From assembly GCA_009760855.2 (NCBI GenBank), contig WPIO01000174.1, positions 1-64,000 on the forward strand: a stretch of 64,000 nucleotides of DNA, written 5' to 3'. A program made the position numbers and the translations under genes. The notes below the pieces were generated by a model, which saw nothing but the letters and a program-made list of their open reading frames with translations, was not told the DNA's origin and searched no databases. Positions 50,501 to 61,009 of this stretch are shown here, one piece after another. The DNA is from Cristatella mucedo. Taxonomy: Eukaryota > Bryozoa > Phylactolaemata > Cristatellidae. Within the stretch, counting starts at the first letter, position 1, and each line of letters begins with the position of its first letter.

Positions 50501-52689
50501 TGATTTGCGGGTAGGCAATAGGATTTTCTGGTAACTGTTTAACAGTAACAGTGAATTAGCTGCTTTTGTCGCCAAAAAACCGTTAAAAGCTGTTTTTTAT
50601 TTATAAAGGTGTGCAGTAACCCCTGACGTAGCAGCCATCAGCAACATCTCACAGCAAATAGGAGCAACCGCTAACGGCCTCCTTAGTATAGACCTTTTGT
50701 ATCTATATTATAATGTGTATATCTGTATTAAATCTCCATTAGATGCAGACCGTAGTTGAATGTGGTAGCTGCAGACCGTAGTATATCTGTATTATAGTGC
50801 GTCTATATTACGGAATTTGGCTTGATTCATGCGTGTGTAGAACAAAAGCAGCATTTATTTGTATTCAATACAGCATTTATTTGCATGTCTGTGTCTGATT
50901 ATCCAATCCTCGCTGTGTTGTCAGGGCACTGCAGGAAAAACCCCCAGATGGATGAACCAATGAGCAACCGTGCAACAGCAGAATACTGGTCAACGAGCCT
51001 GCGAGCCAACATGGTGGAAGCAGGGCAGACGGCTAACAGTGAGTACTAAAACATATAGGTCAAGGTAATAACAACAACAACAACAATATCAATATAAATA
51101 TAAACAATGTCAGCAATATCAATATAATAATAATAATATATTAAAACTTATAAATATTGATCAGACTAATAATAATGGTACTTAATGCAGCAGCGATAGT
51201 GTTCAACTTGAACCACTTTTGACGATTATCTATAGAAGTCTGTCGATGCACTCGAGATTTACGTTAGAAGGCTTCAATTAGATTTGCTCTCAAATGTCGG
51301 CACAGAGCCCGCACCACAGGTGGCTGCAGGTGTGGAATCAGCAGCACCGGAGGAGCCAGCGGGAGGAAGCAGCCAGAAGCTGCAGGGAGATAGTACAGAG
51401 GCTAGTAGTGTTCGCGATGGCGTGCACGTGAAATCCTAGATCCAGAGCTTTTCTGCACAATTGAGCTGGCCAAAGATGACAAAGCTGAATATCAACCGAA
51501 CCTCGTGTCGCAGGCTGACTTGGTAGACAGCTGCTCTCGGGGCTGGCTGCTGTGTGGGGGAGAGGGAGGACAAGTGCAGAGATGACTAAGTAAACGACAC
51601 AAAACATCTGCAAACGGTTCTCGAACCACACCAGGTAGGGCAGGTGGAGGTTAGGTAGGGCAGGTGGAGGTCAGGTAGGGCAGGTGGAGCACACAGGGGC
51701 TGCTGGCCACAGAGTGTAGCATGCCCTGCCATCGCATGGCAAAATGTAAGATACAGGCAGAGCTGTATGCTTGCCATACGCTTAGCCACCGGGAGTTGAG
51801 TTTTCGTGTCCTGACAGGCCAGGTCCTACGTCGACTGACAGGCGAGTTAAATTCAACAATGACAAACGGCTGCTAGATGAACGTCGCTGGACCGTTTGAG
51901 CTTTTTCCTAGCTCGGCGGTATTCTCAAGAGTACTCGTGATCGCTCGAAGTATACGTTATTTCAGCACTGAAGCCAAGCTATGTCCTGTAGGCCATGCAA
52001 AAGCTAGTCACTCTACTAGGTAATCTCTCTAGCAGTGTTCTTAAAACAGCTTCTGAATGATCTTTTTGACTTGCTTGGCACCATTACTACTTAGCCATTA
52101 CTTGCTCTTACACGAAAGCCTCACTGATTGCTTGCGTTCAATGCATCACTAGATTACCTGGCCTGGCTTCAATGCATTACTGTTTGCTGGGCCTGGCTCA
52201 TTGCATCACTGACTTCCGGTGTTGGTTGATTGTGGTCACTGATTCGTGCTCCTGCCATTATGGCCTGCCGCCAGGGTTAATCTAGCTTGGCTGCTGTGCA
52301 AGTGCCCTCCTATGATTGGCTGTTCCAGGGGCGAAGTCAGTTGAGACATGCACCGTCAGCTCAGTGCATGCACCGTCAGCTGGAGTGCTCTTAAGCAATG
52401 GCTGATGGACAACTGCCATTCTTCCGGTCCAGCTCGAAGGTCAAGATTAAAGTTCAGAGGCTACGGAAGCTACAGCCTATACTGTGCGGCCAATGCCTAT
52501 CTCGTGCTGCCATACGAATTGCTTGCTTACAATTAAGGTTAAACTAAAGGTAAGTTGATTGAACTGATTCATTTGTATGTAGCAAGTCTCAGCTAACGAC
52601 GAACCAGTTACACTTAGCTTTCCCTACTCCCCAATGAACTTGTTATTTCGTGGTTGCTTTTGGTGAGCCGTGATGGCACACTAGGTAAG
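50501..52689. other. Gene-poor stretch with dispersed repeat copy 2 (50,945-51,240)
   Basis: The repeat at 50,945-51,240 matches 48,935-49,165. A triplicated (C)AGGTAGGGCAGGTGGAG unit of about 19-20 bp lies at 51,632-51,690. No gene is recognised. The ORFs near 51,338-51,789 (minus) have no motif. Confidence 0.4.
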
Positions 52690-52925
52690 GCAGTTGCTTG
52701 CAGGTCCTAGACAGTGGCCTTCCACAATTCTTACACTATCGCAACTGCTCTCCTGACTCTGCTATGCTTCCCACTTTCTCTTTGTTGCATGAGCCGAAGT
52801 CTGTTGGCTACCGAATGCATACCGAAAGCCGCTTAGGCTGTGACTGCACTAAGCAAAACTCTCCTGCGAAACACCCACATAGTCTTTATGGCTTTGTGGA
52901 GTTACAGACGGAGATAAATTACATT
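52690..52925 (+). mobile_element. LINE-B 3' end
   Basis: CAGGTCCTAGACAGTGGCCT (the GPRL-like end of the polypeptide) leads into AACTGCTCTCCTGACTCTGC. The 3' UTR follows with CATACCGAAAGCCGCTTAGG and GGAGTTACAGACGGAGATAA. This copy is uninterrupted where the copy at 56,285 carries an insertion. Confidence 0.8.
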
Positions 52926-53070
52926 TTCACGACCTCGGTCCCGAGGTCATGGGTTCGAGTCCTACGGCAGGCGATTTTTTATTGGCGCTGCAAGCAGTGG
53001 TGATAGCCGTAAAGGCTCTTCTGTCGCTATACGAAAGAGTCTGCTAAATCGGGTAGCATTTATTTATTTT
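52926..53070 (+). mobile_element. SINE-like tRNA-derived element
   Basis: The B-box GGGTTCGAGTCC at about 52,950 is followed by the body GGCAGGCGATTTTTTATTGG ... GAAAGAGTCTGCTAAATC, ending in (TTTA)n. It abuts the LINE-B 3' end, so it may share LINE-B's tail. Confidence 0.6.
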
Positions 53071-53254
53071 GTGAGATTTCGTGCTTATCTTCACATGCTT
53101 CACTGCACGTTAGGAGCCGAGTCCCCAGACTAACCAGTGATCTCTCAGTGGGTGTTTTTGTATGCTTGAGCATACCGGCCGAAGCATGGTACTTGTTTGC
53201 TCCTGCATGTTTGTCTATGCATGCTACCGTGCATGCCATTAATCCTCGGTTGAT

Positions 53255-53340
53255 GACTCTCTTGCCCAGCGAGTTGTAAAGATCGAGATAATTCAGTTCT
53301 CCTAGGGTGTTATACAAAATACCTAGTATTATTATTAAGA
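53255..53340 (+). mobile_element. LINE-A tail fragment
   Basis: GTAAAGATCGAGATAATTCA, then GTTCTCCTAGGGTGTTATAC, then (TTA)n: a degenerate hairpin and tail. Confidence 0.65.
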
Positions 53341-53344
53341 GAAA

Positions 53345-53515
53345 AGCTGTTAATTGAACGGCCTCATTTAGCAAGCGGCACTAGGCTTTGGCAGCTTTCA
53401 ACCGCCTCCAGCTGGCAATAAAGAATCGCCTGCAGCAGGGCTCGAACCCGAGACCTGGGTTGAACCAAAGAAAAAGTTGGCGGTGAAGTGCAAGCACCCT
53501 ACCAATGTGTTCATG
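53345..53515 (-). mobile_element. SINE-like tRNA-derived element
   Basis: The complement has a B box GGGTTCGAGCCC, then CTGCAGGCGATTCTTTATTG as in the copy at 52,926. An A-box-like TTGGTAGGGTG lies upstream. It is too irregular between the boxes to fold as a tRNA. Confidence 0.55.
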
Positions 53516-54084
53516 TTAAGTGGATGTGGTCAGGTAGCGTCAGGTAGCGATGCCAACATTTCGAAAGAACGACAGCAAGGTACGTGCACATGCTTAGAAC
53601 ACGTACCCAGGTGGTGATTTAGAAACACCCATAGGATGATGTGTTAGCACTCACGCACGCGTCAAGTGTCGATGCAGAGACATTCGAAGATGAGTCGAAA
53701 GCAGCCAATGGCAGCACGCCAAGAGACACGCAAAGAGACACTCCGGCCGAGAAGCCGCCGAAAGAAAGGAGAAGGCTTCTCGGAGGGGGAGGGTGCAATG
53801 CAGGCTCCGGGCTGTGCAGGAGGGGGAGGGTACAGTGCTGTACCCTCCCCCTCCTACCGTGCCGGCTCCGGGCTGGCCGGGCTCGCCAGGCAGCTTCCAC
53901 TCTCGAGAGCCGCGGTTTCAAGGGCTTGGTAATTGGGCTCCATCCTTGCCCACAGTTCACTCCGAAGTCGACCGAACCAGAAAACGACAGGTATGTACTT
54001 TCATTACAAGCAATGGTCAGCCGACTTAGCAGCATCATTTATGTAACTGCGGAAAAGCCTGTTGCCACTATTCGCAATGGGTGA
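53516..54084. other. GC-rich stretch with competing short ORFs
   Basis: The plus frame 53,641-54,084 starts LALTHASSVDAETFEDESKA and is mildly protein-like before it enters a (GGA)-rich hairpin region. A minus frame overlaps it. No family is recognised. Confidence 0.25.
53818..53855. repeat. Perfect 18-bp inverted repeat with 2-bp spacer
   Basis: AGGAGGGGGAGGGTACAG is followed by TG and then CTGTACCCTCCCCCTCCT. The arms are perfectly complementary. The purine/pyrimidine asymmetry of each arm would favour a very stable hairpin. Confidence 0.95.
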
Positions 54085-54180
54085 AAAAAAATGACCTGGT
54101 GCAGCACTCGAACCCACGGCCTGGATGGGGAAGTGCCAGCACCTTACCATTGGGCCTAGACCCGTGGGGCCTGCGCACCT
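54085..54180 (-). mobile_element. SINE-like tRNA-derived fragment
   Basis: The complement carries AATGGTAAGGTGCTGGCACT (A-box region) and GTGGGTTCGAGTGCTGC (B-box region). A short A/T-poor body follows. Confidence 0.5.
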
Positions 54181-54520
54181 GGCGTGGGCGTGTACAGTAT
54201 CTGGTTGGGTGGGCGTTCACGTGACATGTAGGAGTGGCTGCAGACCTGCAATTGGGCAGTACCTCTATGCCTACAGCCGTGATTCTATTTTTAGCCACGA
54301 AGACCTTAGCTGCGGAGTAACACATCGTCGTCGAATGCAAAGTGGCCAACCACATTCGAGGAGCAAGATTAATGATCTCGCGCACCGGATGCGAAGGTTC
54401 TAGATTACTGCCTGTTGCCGCAGCCAGCGGGCGGAGTAGCGGTGGACGTCTACTGAGCATCGGCGAGTGAAGGTCTCCTAGTGGCCTACAGAGTAGCCCG
54501 CACCTGCCAGGTATTCCAGT

Positions 54521-55030
54521 TTGATCATCGCAGCTTTTTTATACTACCGAAATTTACAAGACTGCAGCCGTATAGTCGCGTTACCGAGGGGCAGGGGGTG
54601 GTGTGTGAACTTCGCACCGTCTACCAGCCAGCGCCGGCCGGACGGGGCTGTCTGGCAGGCGTCCTGGTCGGCGCCGTCTGGCGGCTGCCGTTCGGGCATC
54701 TTAATCTGTTTTGTCAACGCTGGCTGCGTCGTCGAAGGTGAAGCCGCCGTCGAAGGTGAAGCCGTAACCAGCTTTGGCGTGGCTCGATCTGCCCCGATAT
54801 CTAGTCATCGTTTTATAGATGGCGGGCATGCTCACAACCTACTGCTCGGCGATGAAGTCGATGAATTCGCCTGGCATCTGGTTGAGTGTCTATTCTTATT
54901 TCGCCCCTACAGCTTCCGATTTTGCCAGTTAGCTCATATGAATGCCAGATCGACTGACCGAAACCGAGTCAGATTTCCGCCGCCGAGAGAGGAGGCGGGT
55001 TGTTTCGCAGTGGGTATAGCTGCGATCTAG
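54521..55030 (+). CDS. Open frame of 169 codons, unrecognised
   Basis: This is one of the longest unique open frames outside the array; it begins at a TTG, so no true start is known. It contains a small duplication, VEGEAAVEGEA, then SFGVARSAPISSHRFIDGGH and LLLGDEVDEFAWHLVECLFL. The residue mix is plausible for an exon. The region is CpG-rich and a minus frame overlaps its end, so chance openness is possible. No domain is recognised. Confidence 0.2.
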   Translation: MIIAAFLYYRNLQDCSRIVALPRGRGWCVNFAPSTSQRRPDGAVWQASWSAPSGGCRSGILICFVNAGCVVEGEAAVEGEAVTSFGVARSAPISSHRFIDGGHAHNLLLGDEVDEFAWHLVECLFLFRPYSFRFCQLAHMNARSTDRNRVRFPPPREEAGCFAVGIAAI

Positions 55031-55720
55031 TTCAAGTCTAGCAAATAGCCGGCGATCGAGGAAGGGGAATCGAGGAGAGGGGTGCAAAGCAGCAGCAGCA
55101 GCAGCAGCTGGTGCAGCCAACGCTCGAGCTGCACTAGTAAGGTCAAGGCCTCGAGAAAGGGCAAGAAGCACCCGGGGAGTGCTGTCTCGCGTGCATGCGC
55201 GAGCCAAGCATTCCTACAAGACAGCTGCTGAGCTCCTCACTCGATGACGTCGGTTGCTCTCCGTCGGGGTCTCCGCCGCCGCCGGTGCTGCCTCAGTCGC
55301 CGCTTCACCGGCCGCTGCCGGCCGCAGCGGCTGCAAGTATCGCAATTATCGCATCCGAGTAAGCTGCTGACGACAACGTCGTCCTGCTACGGCTGACCGA
55401 ATCTCGGCAGCAGCTGGGGGCGGCGCACCCTCAGCGGCGGCAGCGGCGCACCCTCGACAGCAGCAGCGGCGGCAGCGGCGCACTCTCGGCGGCAGCGGCG
55501 CACCCTCGGCGGCAGCGGCAGCAGCCGCGGCGCCAGCCGTTGCTCGAAGCCGAGCCGCACAGCGGATGCCCTCGCGAGCAGCTCTCGATCGGCATAAGAG
55601 CGCCCACCATTTGCCGCTGCCACCTCCGCCACCTCGTACCGTGCGTCGAGCCTTTTCCCCCTCTCAACAAGCATCGTGGCAGCAGAGTTTTGTGTGGACG
55701 CCTTTGGTGGTCATGTAACA
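55031..55720 (+). other. CpG-rich block with coding-type triplet and 21-bp repeats
   Basis: (CAG)n lies at 55,088-55,111. A 57-codon-scale frame at 55,195-55,362 begins MREPSIPTRQLLSSSLDDVG and becomes Pro/Ala-rich. A second frame without ATG (55,374-55,718) has GGSGAPS-like 21-bp repeats at about 55,415-55,530, then RAALDRHKSAHHLPLPPPPP. These may be low-complexity exons or simply a CpG island. No family is recognised. Confidence 0.3.
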
Positions 55721-55969
55721 AGTTGGCCGTGCCCACTTGGGAGCATAATTTTCGCCATCGATCAGCGCTTATCGAAACACGCTTTTGCTAAGCGATTCGC
55801 CAGGGCAAGTGCGCCATTTGCTTCCTTGCCCACGAGTTCCACAAGCGAACATTTCAGGATGCTTGCTATTTTCCGTGGACATTTTGCATTTGAATTTGTT
55901 AATATTTTGTTCGACTCGTCGGCACACTTCTGAACACGGAACACGCAGCAGGCGTTGGCTGGTGTGTGT

Positions 55970-56013
<44 letters not shown>

Positions 56014-56284
56014 ATGCTTGCACTAGTGCGCGAAAGCTCGCATTCGCTGGCGTATGTACCGCGAGTTCATGTATATATACCCACTTTGACAGGAGCTATT
56101 GCTATTCAGGTCCCAGGCCTCGGAACCAACATCCAAATTTCATATGCAACGATCTTCTTCTCTCCTGCATCTTCATCATCTCCTGCATCAACGATCAACA
56201 TCTTCTCTCCTGCAGCCGACTCTGAAACATCCTTTCCATTGACATTGATTACCTCACTTTGTCAACTGCTTTCCTGACACGGCA
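55721..56284. other. No gene recognised; (GT)n at 55,968-56,011
   Basis: An 85-codon plus ORF (55,676-55,933) is unremarkable. The GT microsatellite produces Val-Cys ORFs that are artefacts. Confidence 0.4.
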
Positions 56285-57795
56285 AAGCTTCTTGCCGTCT
56301 CTTTCTTTGCGTCATATTAATTCCGTTGGCTACGGTGACCCTGGAGCAAAATTCTTATGCTGACCCACAAGGCCCGCCACGGCTTGGCTCCTCCATACCT
56401 AGCTGAACTGCTGCACCAGTTTCATCCTCATCGTGCCCTCGGGTTTTGTATGAACAATAAATTAGTTGTTCCATTCCTCTGCTTAAAGACCGCTGGCGAC
56501 AGAAGCTTTAGCTCTGCAGGTCCTAGACTGGAACTCGCTTCCACAATTTTCACGCAACGACAACTACTCTCCTGCTGCCGACTATGTAGGACATTTATAG
56601 GGGTCCTGAACTGCTACTTCCATGCTACTCACTACGTCAACTGCTCTCCTGACTCTGCTATGGTTCCCAATCTTTTCTTTGTTGAGTGAGATGTAGGCTA
56701 CCAAATGCATACCGAAAGCCGCTTATAATAATAATTGTAATAATGCACTTGATAAAGTGCCCTCAGAGAACTTAATCTCTCTCTCTAGGCGCTTTACATT
56801 TGCTACAAAGGGAAATGCAATTGAATGGTGAGTAAAATCATGCTTGATAGACCAAAAAAAATGAATAACATGGTTAGGGGTGACATGCACAGGGTCAGCA
56901 TGCAAATGTGGTTAGTGGCAGCATGCACTGTGTCAGCATGCATAAGCTCATTAATGAAGAATCACAGGGACCCACTAAATGCTGTCCTAAATTGGCGTGT
57001 TTAAAGTTCTTTTTAAACGTGGTCAGGTCAGGGGATGTTCTGACGCAGGTCGGCGAGAAGTGGAGTAATGTGGCAACCGCGATGCTCACGACAGACAAGC
57101 CTAGCTGCAGAGTTTTGCACCACCTGCGATCGCCTGATCGCACATGCTGGTAGGCCAGTAAGCAGTGGGTTGCAGAAATCGAGACGGGATGTCACGAATG
57201 CATGGACCAACTTGGACGTGGTATCCTTATCTAAACAGGCCCGAGTTTTAGCAATGTTATGAAACTGAAAATAGGCAGATTTGACTGTGGAGCTGATATG
57301 GTCGTCAAACGAGAGGTCGCTTTGGAATATGACACCTAGATTTCGAGCTGATTCAACTGGAGATATGCTGGCAGAGCCAATTTTGAGCGTCAGCCTTTCC
57401 AATTTGCGAATCACACTGGGTTTGCCCATAACTAGTAAGTTAGTTTTATCATCGTTTAGCATTGGAAAATTTGCTGCCATCCATGTGCGGATGTCATCAA
57501 TGCATTCAGCAAGTGAGTTGAGAGAATTTGAGGTGCTCGAAGGCTGGGAGGGATCAAAGCAAAGGTACAACGGAGTGTCATCCGCATAGAAGTGAAAGAC
57601 TAGATTGTGCTTGGCAATCACGTCAGCAAGGGGGAGGGTATAAACCGTGAAAAGAACCGGACCTAGCACTGAGCCCTGAGGTACTCCATATGTATGCTGT
57701 GAGTGCTCTATACAAAACTCTCCTGCGTAACACCCACATAGGCTACATGTGGCTGTGCGGAGTTACAGACGGAGATACATTACATTACATTTCGG
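56285..57795 (+). mobile_element. LINE-B 3' end interrupted by a LINE-A insertion
   Basis: The plus frame reads LTHKARHGLAPPYLAELLHQ, then LKTAGDRSFSSAGPRLELA, typical of the C-terminal end of CR1/L2-type ORF2. The 3' UTR proceeds to CATACCGAAAGCCGCTTA at 56,725. It is broken by a minus-strand LINE-A (56,726-57,690) and resumes GCTGTGAGTGCTCTATAC at about 57,697. It ends with GGAGTTACAGACGGAGATAC and (ATTAC)n at 57,795. Confidence 0.85.
56726..57690 (-). mobile_element. LINE-A with reverse transcriptase domain, 5'-truncated, internal deletion
   Basis: On the complement the frame (57,669 down to 57,028, extending to 57,690) begins YGVPQGSVLGPVLF, the conserved fourth block of the RT. It continues LVFHFYADDTPLYL (catalytic YADD), then NLGVIFQSDLSFDDHI, LDFCNPLLTGLP and QNSAARLV. 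It encodes a DNA polymerase used in target-primed retrotransposition. The 5' end is cut just before GVPQG. After LLADLRQ the element jumps straight into its 3' UTR, so about 230 bp of C-terminal coding sequence are missing. The 3' UTR, hairpin complement and (AAT)n tail end at 56,726. It is the longest RT fragment in the window and is not autonomous. Confidence 0.9.
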
Positions 57796-58260
57796 TATTC
57801 GGACCGCAAGCCGTTTAGCTTTTGCATGGGTTATAGAAAGTAACCCATCCAACCCACGCTGTTCTAGAGCTCGGCGGAGATATGACACTAAGACACACTG
57901 CGTCACACGGGCATGTGTGGGGCGAACGAAAGAAAAAATTGAGAGGGTAAGGGAGGGGGCATTGAGCATGAAAGAATGAGAAACCCCGGGGGTAGGTAGA
58001 TGGAATGGTAGATACAAGAGGAAGAGAAGAGAACCGGAGTGCCTGTCTGCCTCTCTTATTCTCTTATCTGACATTCTCCTTTTTGTCGATGTACTTTCTG
58101 AGCACAGTCCGGCATTAATATCTATGCAGATCACATATAGTTATATATTTCTTATGTGATAAAACCTTATACTGTATTATTATATTATAGCATGAAATTA
58201 AATTATATTATATTATATTATCTAATAATATATATATTCCTCATAAACTTCTAGCGTCTC
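57796..58260. other. No gene recognised; AT-rich tract at 58,155-58,235
   Basis: A minus ORF of 123 codons (57,763-58,134) has no motif. The AT-rich tract is low complexity. Confidence 0.4.
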
Positions 58261-58264
58261 AAAG

Positions 58265-58350
58265 GAGGTCAGAGGTAAATTTGAGGTGCTAAATGCCAGA
58301 GAGAAATCTGTGGTGCTGAAAGTCAGAGAAGAATCATGGGAGTCAGGAAG
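58265..58350 (+). repeat. Degenerate VREES/VLKV coding-type repeat, plus orientation
   Basis: The plus strand reads EVRGKFEVLNAREKSVVLKV, then REESWESG. It resembles the minus-strand repeat at 59,040-59,260 (NVREESEVLEV) but is inverted relative to it. Confidence 0.55.
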
Positions 58351-59030
58351 TCGTGGATAATAACAATAATAGCAAAATAATAGTAAAAAACTAAAAGCAC
58401 ACTTGGGAAATCGCCCTCATAGAACTCGATCTCTTTCGAGGCGCTTTACATTTGCTGCAAAGGAAGCATGATCGAATGGTTAGTAGTAGCATGCTCAATA
58501 AACAGCAAGAATTGCATAAGCACATAAAGGATGAATCACAGGGACCCCTAAATGCTGTGATAAATACGTGTGCTTTTAGTTTTTTTTTAAATCTGGTCAA
58601 GTCAGAGGATGACGTGACGGAAGTCGGGAGTGAGTTCCAACCTTTGGGAGCATACGAACTAAAGGTACGGTCTCCAAAGGATTTGAGGTTAGTACGAACG
58701 AGGTATAGGTAAACAGATTCCGAAAAGCTGGCGGTACGATGCTTAGCCTGGTGGGGCAGAAATCTTATAGGTAGGCCGGAGCCAAAGAATGAAAATGAGT
58801 TACAAAATCTTGAAGTCGATGCGTTGCTTGACTGGTAGCCACTGCAGGTCGGCTAGAAGTGGTGTGATGTGGCAACAGCGATGCTCACGATATGCAAGCC
58901 TAGCTGCAGAGGTTTGCACCAGCTGTAAGCACGTGATTGCACAGCCCGGTAGACCGGCAAGTAGTGAGCTACAGAAGTCAAGGCGGGATGTCATAAATGC
59001 ATGGACCAACTATGATGAAATCTAGCTCCA
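58351..59030 (-). mobile_element. LINE-A 3' end without the internal deletion
   Basis: The complement has a C-terminal coding region with [20 protein letters not shown] and [20 protein letters not shown]. Broken end motifs, FKKKLKAHVF, the 3' UTR and a worn hairpin follow. It keeps the roughly 230 bp missing from the 56,726 copy. Confidence 0.9.
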
Positions 59031-59039
59031 TTTTGCTTT

Positions 59040-59260
59040 GATACCTTCATTACTCCAGATTCCACACCTACCTCTACCTCCAATACCTCAGATTTCTCAC
59101 CTACCTCTACCTCCAATACCTCAGATTCCACACCTACCTCTACCTCCAATACCTCAGATTTCTCACCTACCTCTACCTCCAATACCTCAGATTTCTCACC
59201 TACCTCTACCTCCAGTACCTCAGATTCCTCTCTGACATTCATCACCTTAGGTTCCTCTCT
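59040..59260 (-). repeat. 33-bp minisatellite, minus-strand 11-residue repeat
   Basis: Six or so units of CCTCAGATTTCTCACCTACC... with a 33-bp period. On the minus strand they read VLEVEVGEKSE or VLEVEVGVESE in an ORF spanning 59,335 to 58,991. The ORF starts MDASKLQMPAKHAAGVFGES and has NVREEPKVMNVREESEV before the repeats. It runs into LINE-A sequence at about 59,030, so any exon here has lost its natural end. No known family is recognised. Confidence 0.75.
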
Positions 59261-59771
59261 GACATTCGGCAGCATGGATTCTCCAAAGACTCCTGCTGCA
59301 TGCTTTGCTGGCATTTGCAATTTACTGGCGTCCACCTAGCAGTGAATGGCGAGTAATGGTGAGAGCAGTAGAACTCTACTCCAAAGCACTGAATGCCTTA
59401 ACCTGTCTACCGACTCGCCTAATGGTGTCCCCCCAGACTTGAAACCGTCAGATTGAAGCTAAAAACCACCCTGCTCCGTACAGCACTTCCTTCCTCCACG
59501 TGAATCGTTCTATGTGCTTACATCAAGCTGCAATTCTGTGTAAGTTATTATCAGCTAACCATTGACAGGTTGCTTTCAGCCCATATGAAGTGCTTAGAAA
59601 GAGATTTCGTTCTCGTGGACGTTCAGATGTGCACTATTTTTATTTCTATCGTTACCTACGTGACAGTTTCACCCAGTTTTCTTTTGTGCATACCGATGAC
59701 ACTAAAGAACGTAGGCAAAAGCTGCTGTATTGTGCATTTTTTTTAAATGCACACGGATTGTGGTTCTACGC
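59261..59771. other. Unassigned sequence upstream of the short repeat gene
   Basis: AAGTGCTTAGAAAGAGATTT at about 59,588 is a LINE-A hairpin scrap. The rest is unique-looking. A competing frame (59,590-60,111, 173 codons) passes through the repeats in the ITRLVTEQACLK reading but ends before the donor. Confidence 0.35.
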
Positions 59772-60130
59772 ATGCTCTGTTGCATGCATAGATTGGACGG
59801 CTGTGGAGAGAAGAGAAAGAGCGGGCGAAGCAAGGGCAAGAAACCGCGAAGAAAAGACGTGTCGTCTGCAGATCACCAGATTGGTGACCGAGCAGGCATG
59901 TCAGCAGATCACCAGATTGGTGACCGAGCAGGCATGTCTGAAGAGTCCGAGGCTCACAAGCGCAGACGCACGTCTGCAGATCACGAGGCTGGTGACCGAG
60001 CGGGCATCTCGGCAGGCCACGAGGTCGGCAAACGAAGATGCATGTCGGCAGATCAAGAGGCTGGTCATCTCATCATCTCCACAGCATCCAGTCAGTTTGG
60101 CTCTCAGATGACTGACACCATTATGAATGG
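59772..60130 (+). CDS. Repeat-bearing exon of the short paralogue (12-residue repeat protein, partial)
   Basis: The frame from ATG 59,772 reads MLCCMHRLDGCG, then a basic NLS-like stretch EKRKSGRSKGKKPRRKD. Five exact 12-residue repeats follow (DHQIGDRAGMSA, DHQIGDRAGMSE, ESEAHKRRRTSA, DHEAGDRAGISA, GHEVGKRRCMSA) and a unique end, DQEAGHLIISTASSQFGSQM, then TDTIMNG. It has no internal stop and stops at GTAAGT (60,131), leaving two bases of a Gly codon. The start is uncertain: the exon may instead begin at an acceptor such as CATGCATAG at 59,789. The same unit order is seen again and again in the large array, so this looks like the ancestral arrangement. The charged repeats with a basic head would suit a nuclear protein, but that is inference; no family is recognised. 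Confidence 0.5.
59871..60050 (+). repeat. Five-unit 36-bp tandem repeat
   Basis: GATCAC-type starts at 59,871, 59,907, (GAGTCC variant) 59,943, 59,979 and (GGCCAC variant) 60,015, with the partial sixth unit at 60,051. Exactly 180 bp, no indels, unlike the large array. Confidence 0.95.
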
Positions 60131-61009
60131 GTAAGTGACACGCGCTGTTGTGGGCACAGTCAAAGGCCTGACGCCTCGAAGCCAATGCTGGCAAGTCCAA
60201 CGGAAATAGTCATAATAAAAAGTAATAATGGCAGGTAGTTTGTATAGTTTGTTTAGTAGTTTGTATAGTATGTAATGAGAGAAATCGAGCTCTGTGAAGG
60301 TGCTTTACACCTGGCTGCAAGTGAATCAGTACCCGAGCGTTAGTGTCATGCACGGTGTCAAGCCTGCGAAGACAAGCAAGTACCATGCATAGGCTTGCGT
60401 GCAAAAGCAAACATAAAGACAGGTGTGACAGGCTGGCTATAGCAGTAGCTTGCAGGTCTTAATGCAGACGTATCACTTTATGCAAATAAGTCACGAATGG
60501 TTTTCGAAAATAACGCATCCATCACTTCGAAGAAGCAAGGTCGCTGCTTAATTAGAAGATTAATCACATGCATAGCTCTGCGTTCTGCACGATCTTGCAT
60601 CGTTAGCCGTTCTTGCAAGACTTGTACAAGTCTACTTGTTAACATAGTAAAACCGTAGGTCGGTAGAATGTTAGAAGAATCCATTCACTTGCCACGATTT
60701 ACTCTTTCACCAATTCCACAATTGCCTACCTCCAGTAAAAGTCAAGGTTATGCAATCCTTGGCCTAATCTTGATTATGCCTCGGCACTTCGTCTGTTCTA
60801 TGTCATTCCACAGATCATCACCCATGGATTTTCTGGTACCGTTCTATAGTCAAGGAAGTTCTCGACGTGTACAAACAGGCAACCTTTTCATCCTGTGTGA
60901 AATTTCTAAAATGAGATTCAGTTGGCTTAGGGCCCTGAATAATTGTATATTATTATAATAAAAGACATTTGCTTCAGAATAGCCCACATACTAAGTTATG
61001 ATTCTAATA

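Noticed and set aside
55769-55900. Zinc-finger-like frame KCAICFLAHEFHKRTF
   Set aside because: Only about 34 codons between stops, with a poor acceptor and no repeated finger; Cys/His spacing is not a standard finger.
59590-60111. 173-codon ORF reading the short repeats as ITRLVTEQACLK
   Set aside because: It ends in a stop before the conserved donor, and its tail is not supported by the paralogue, while the 12-residue DH-GDR frame is phase-matched to exon 2.
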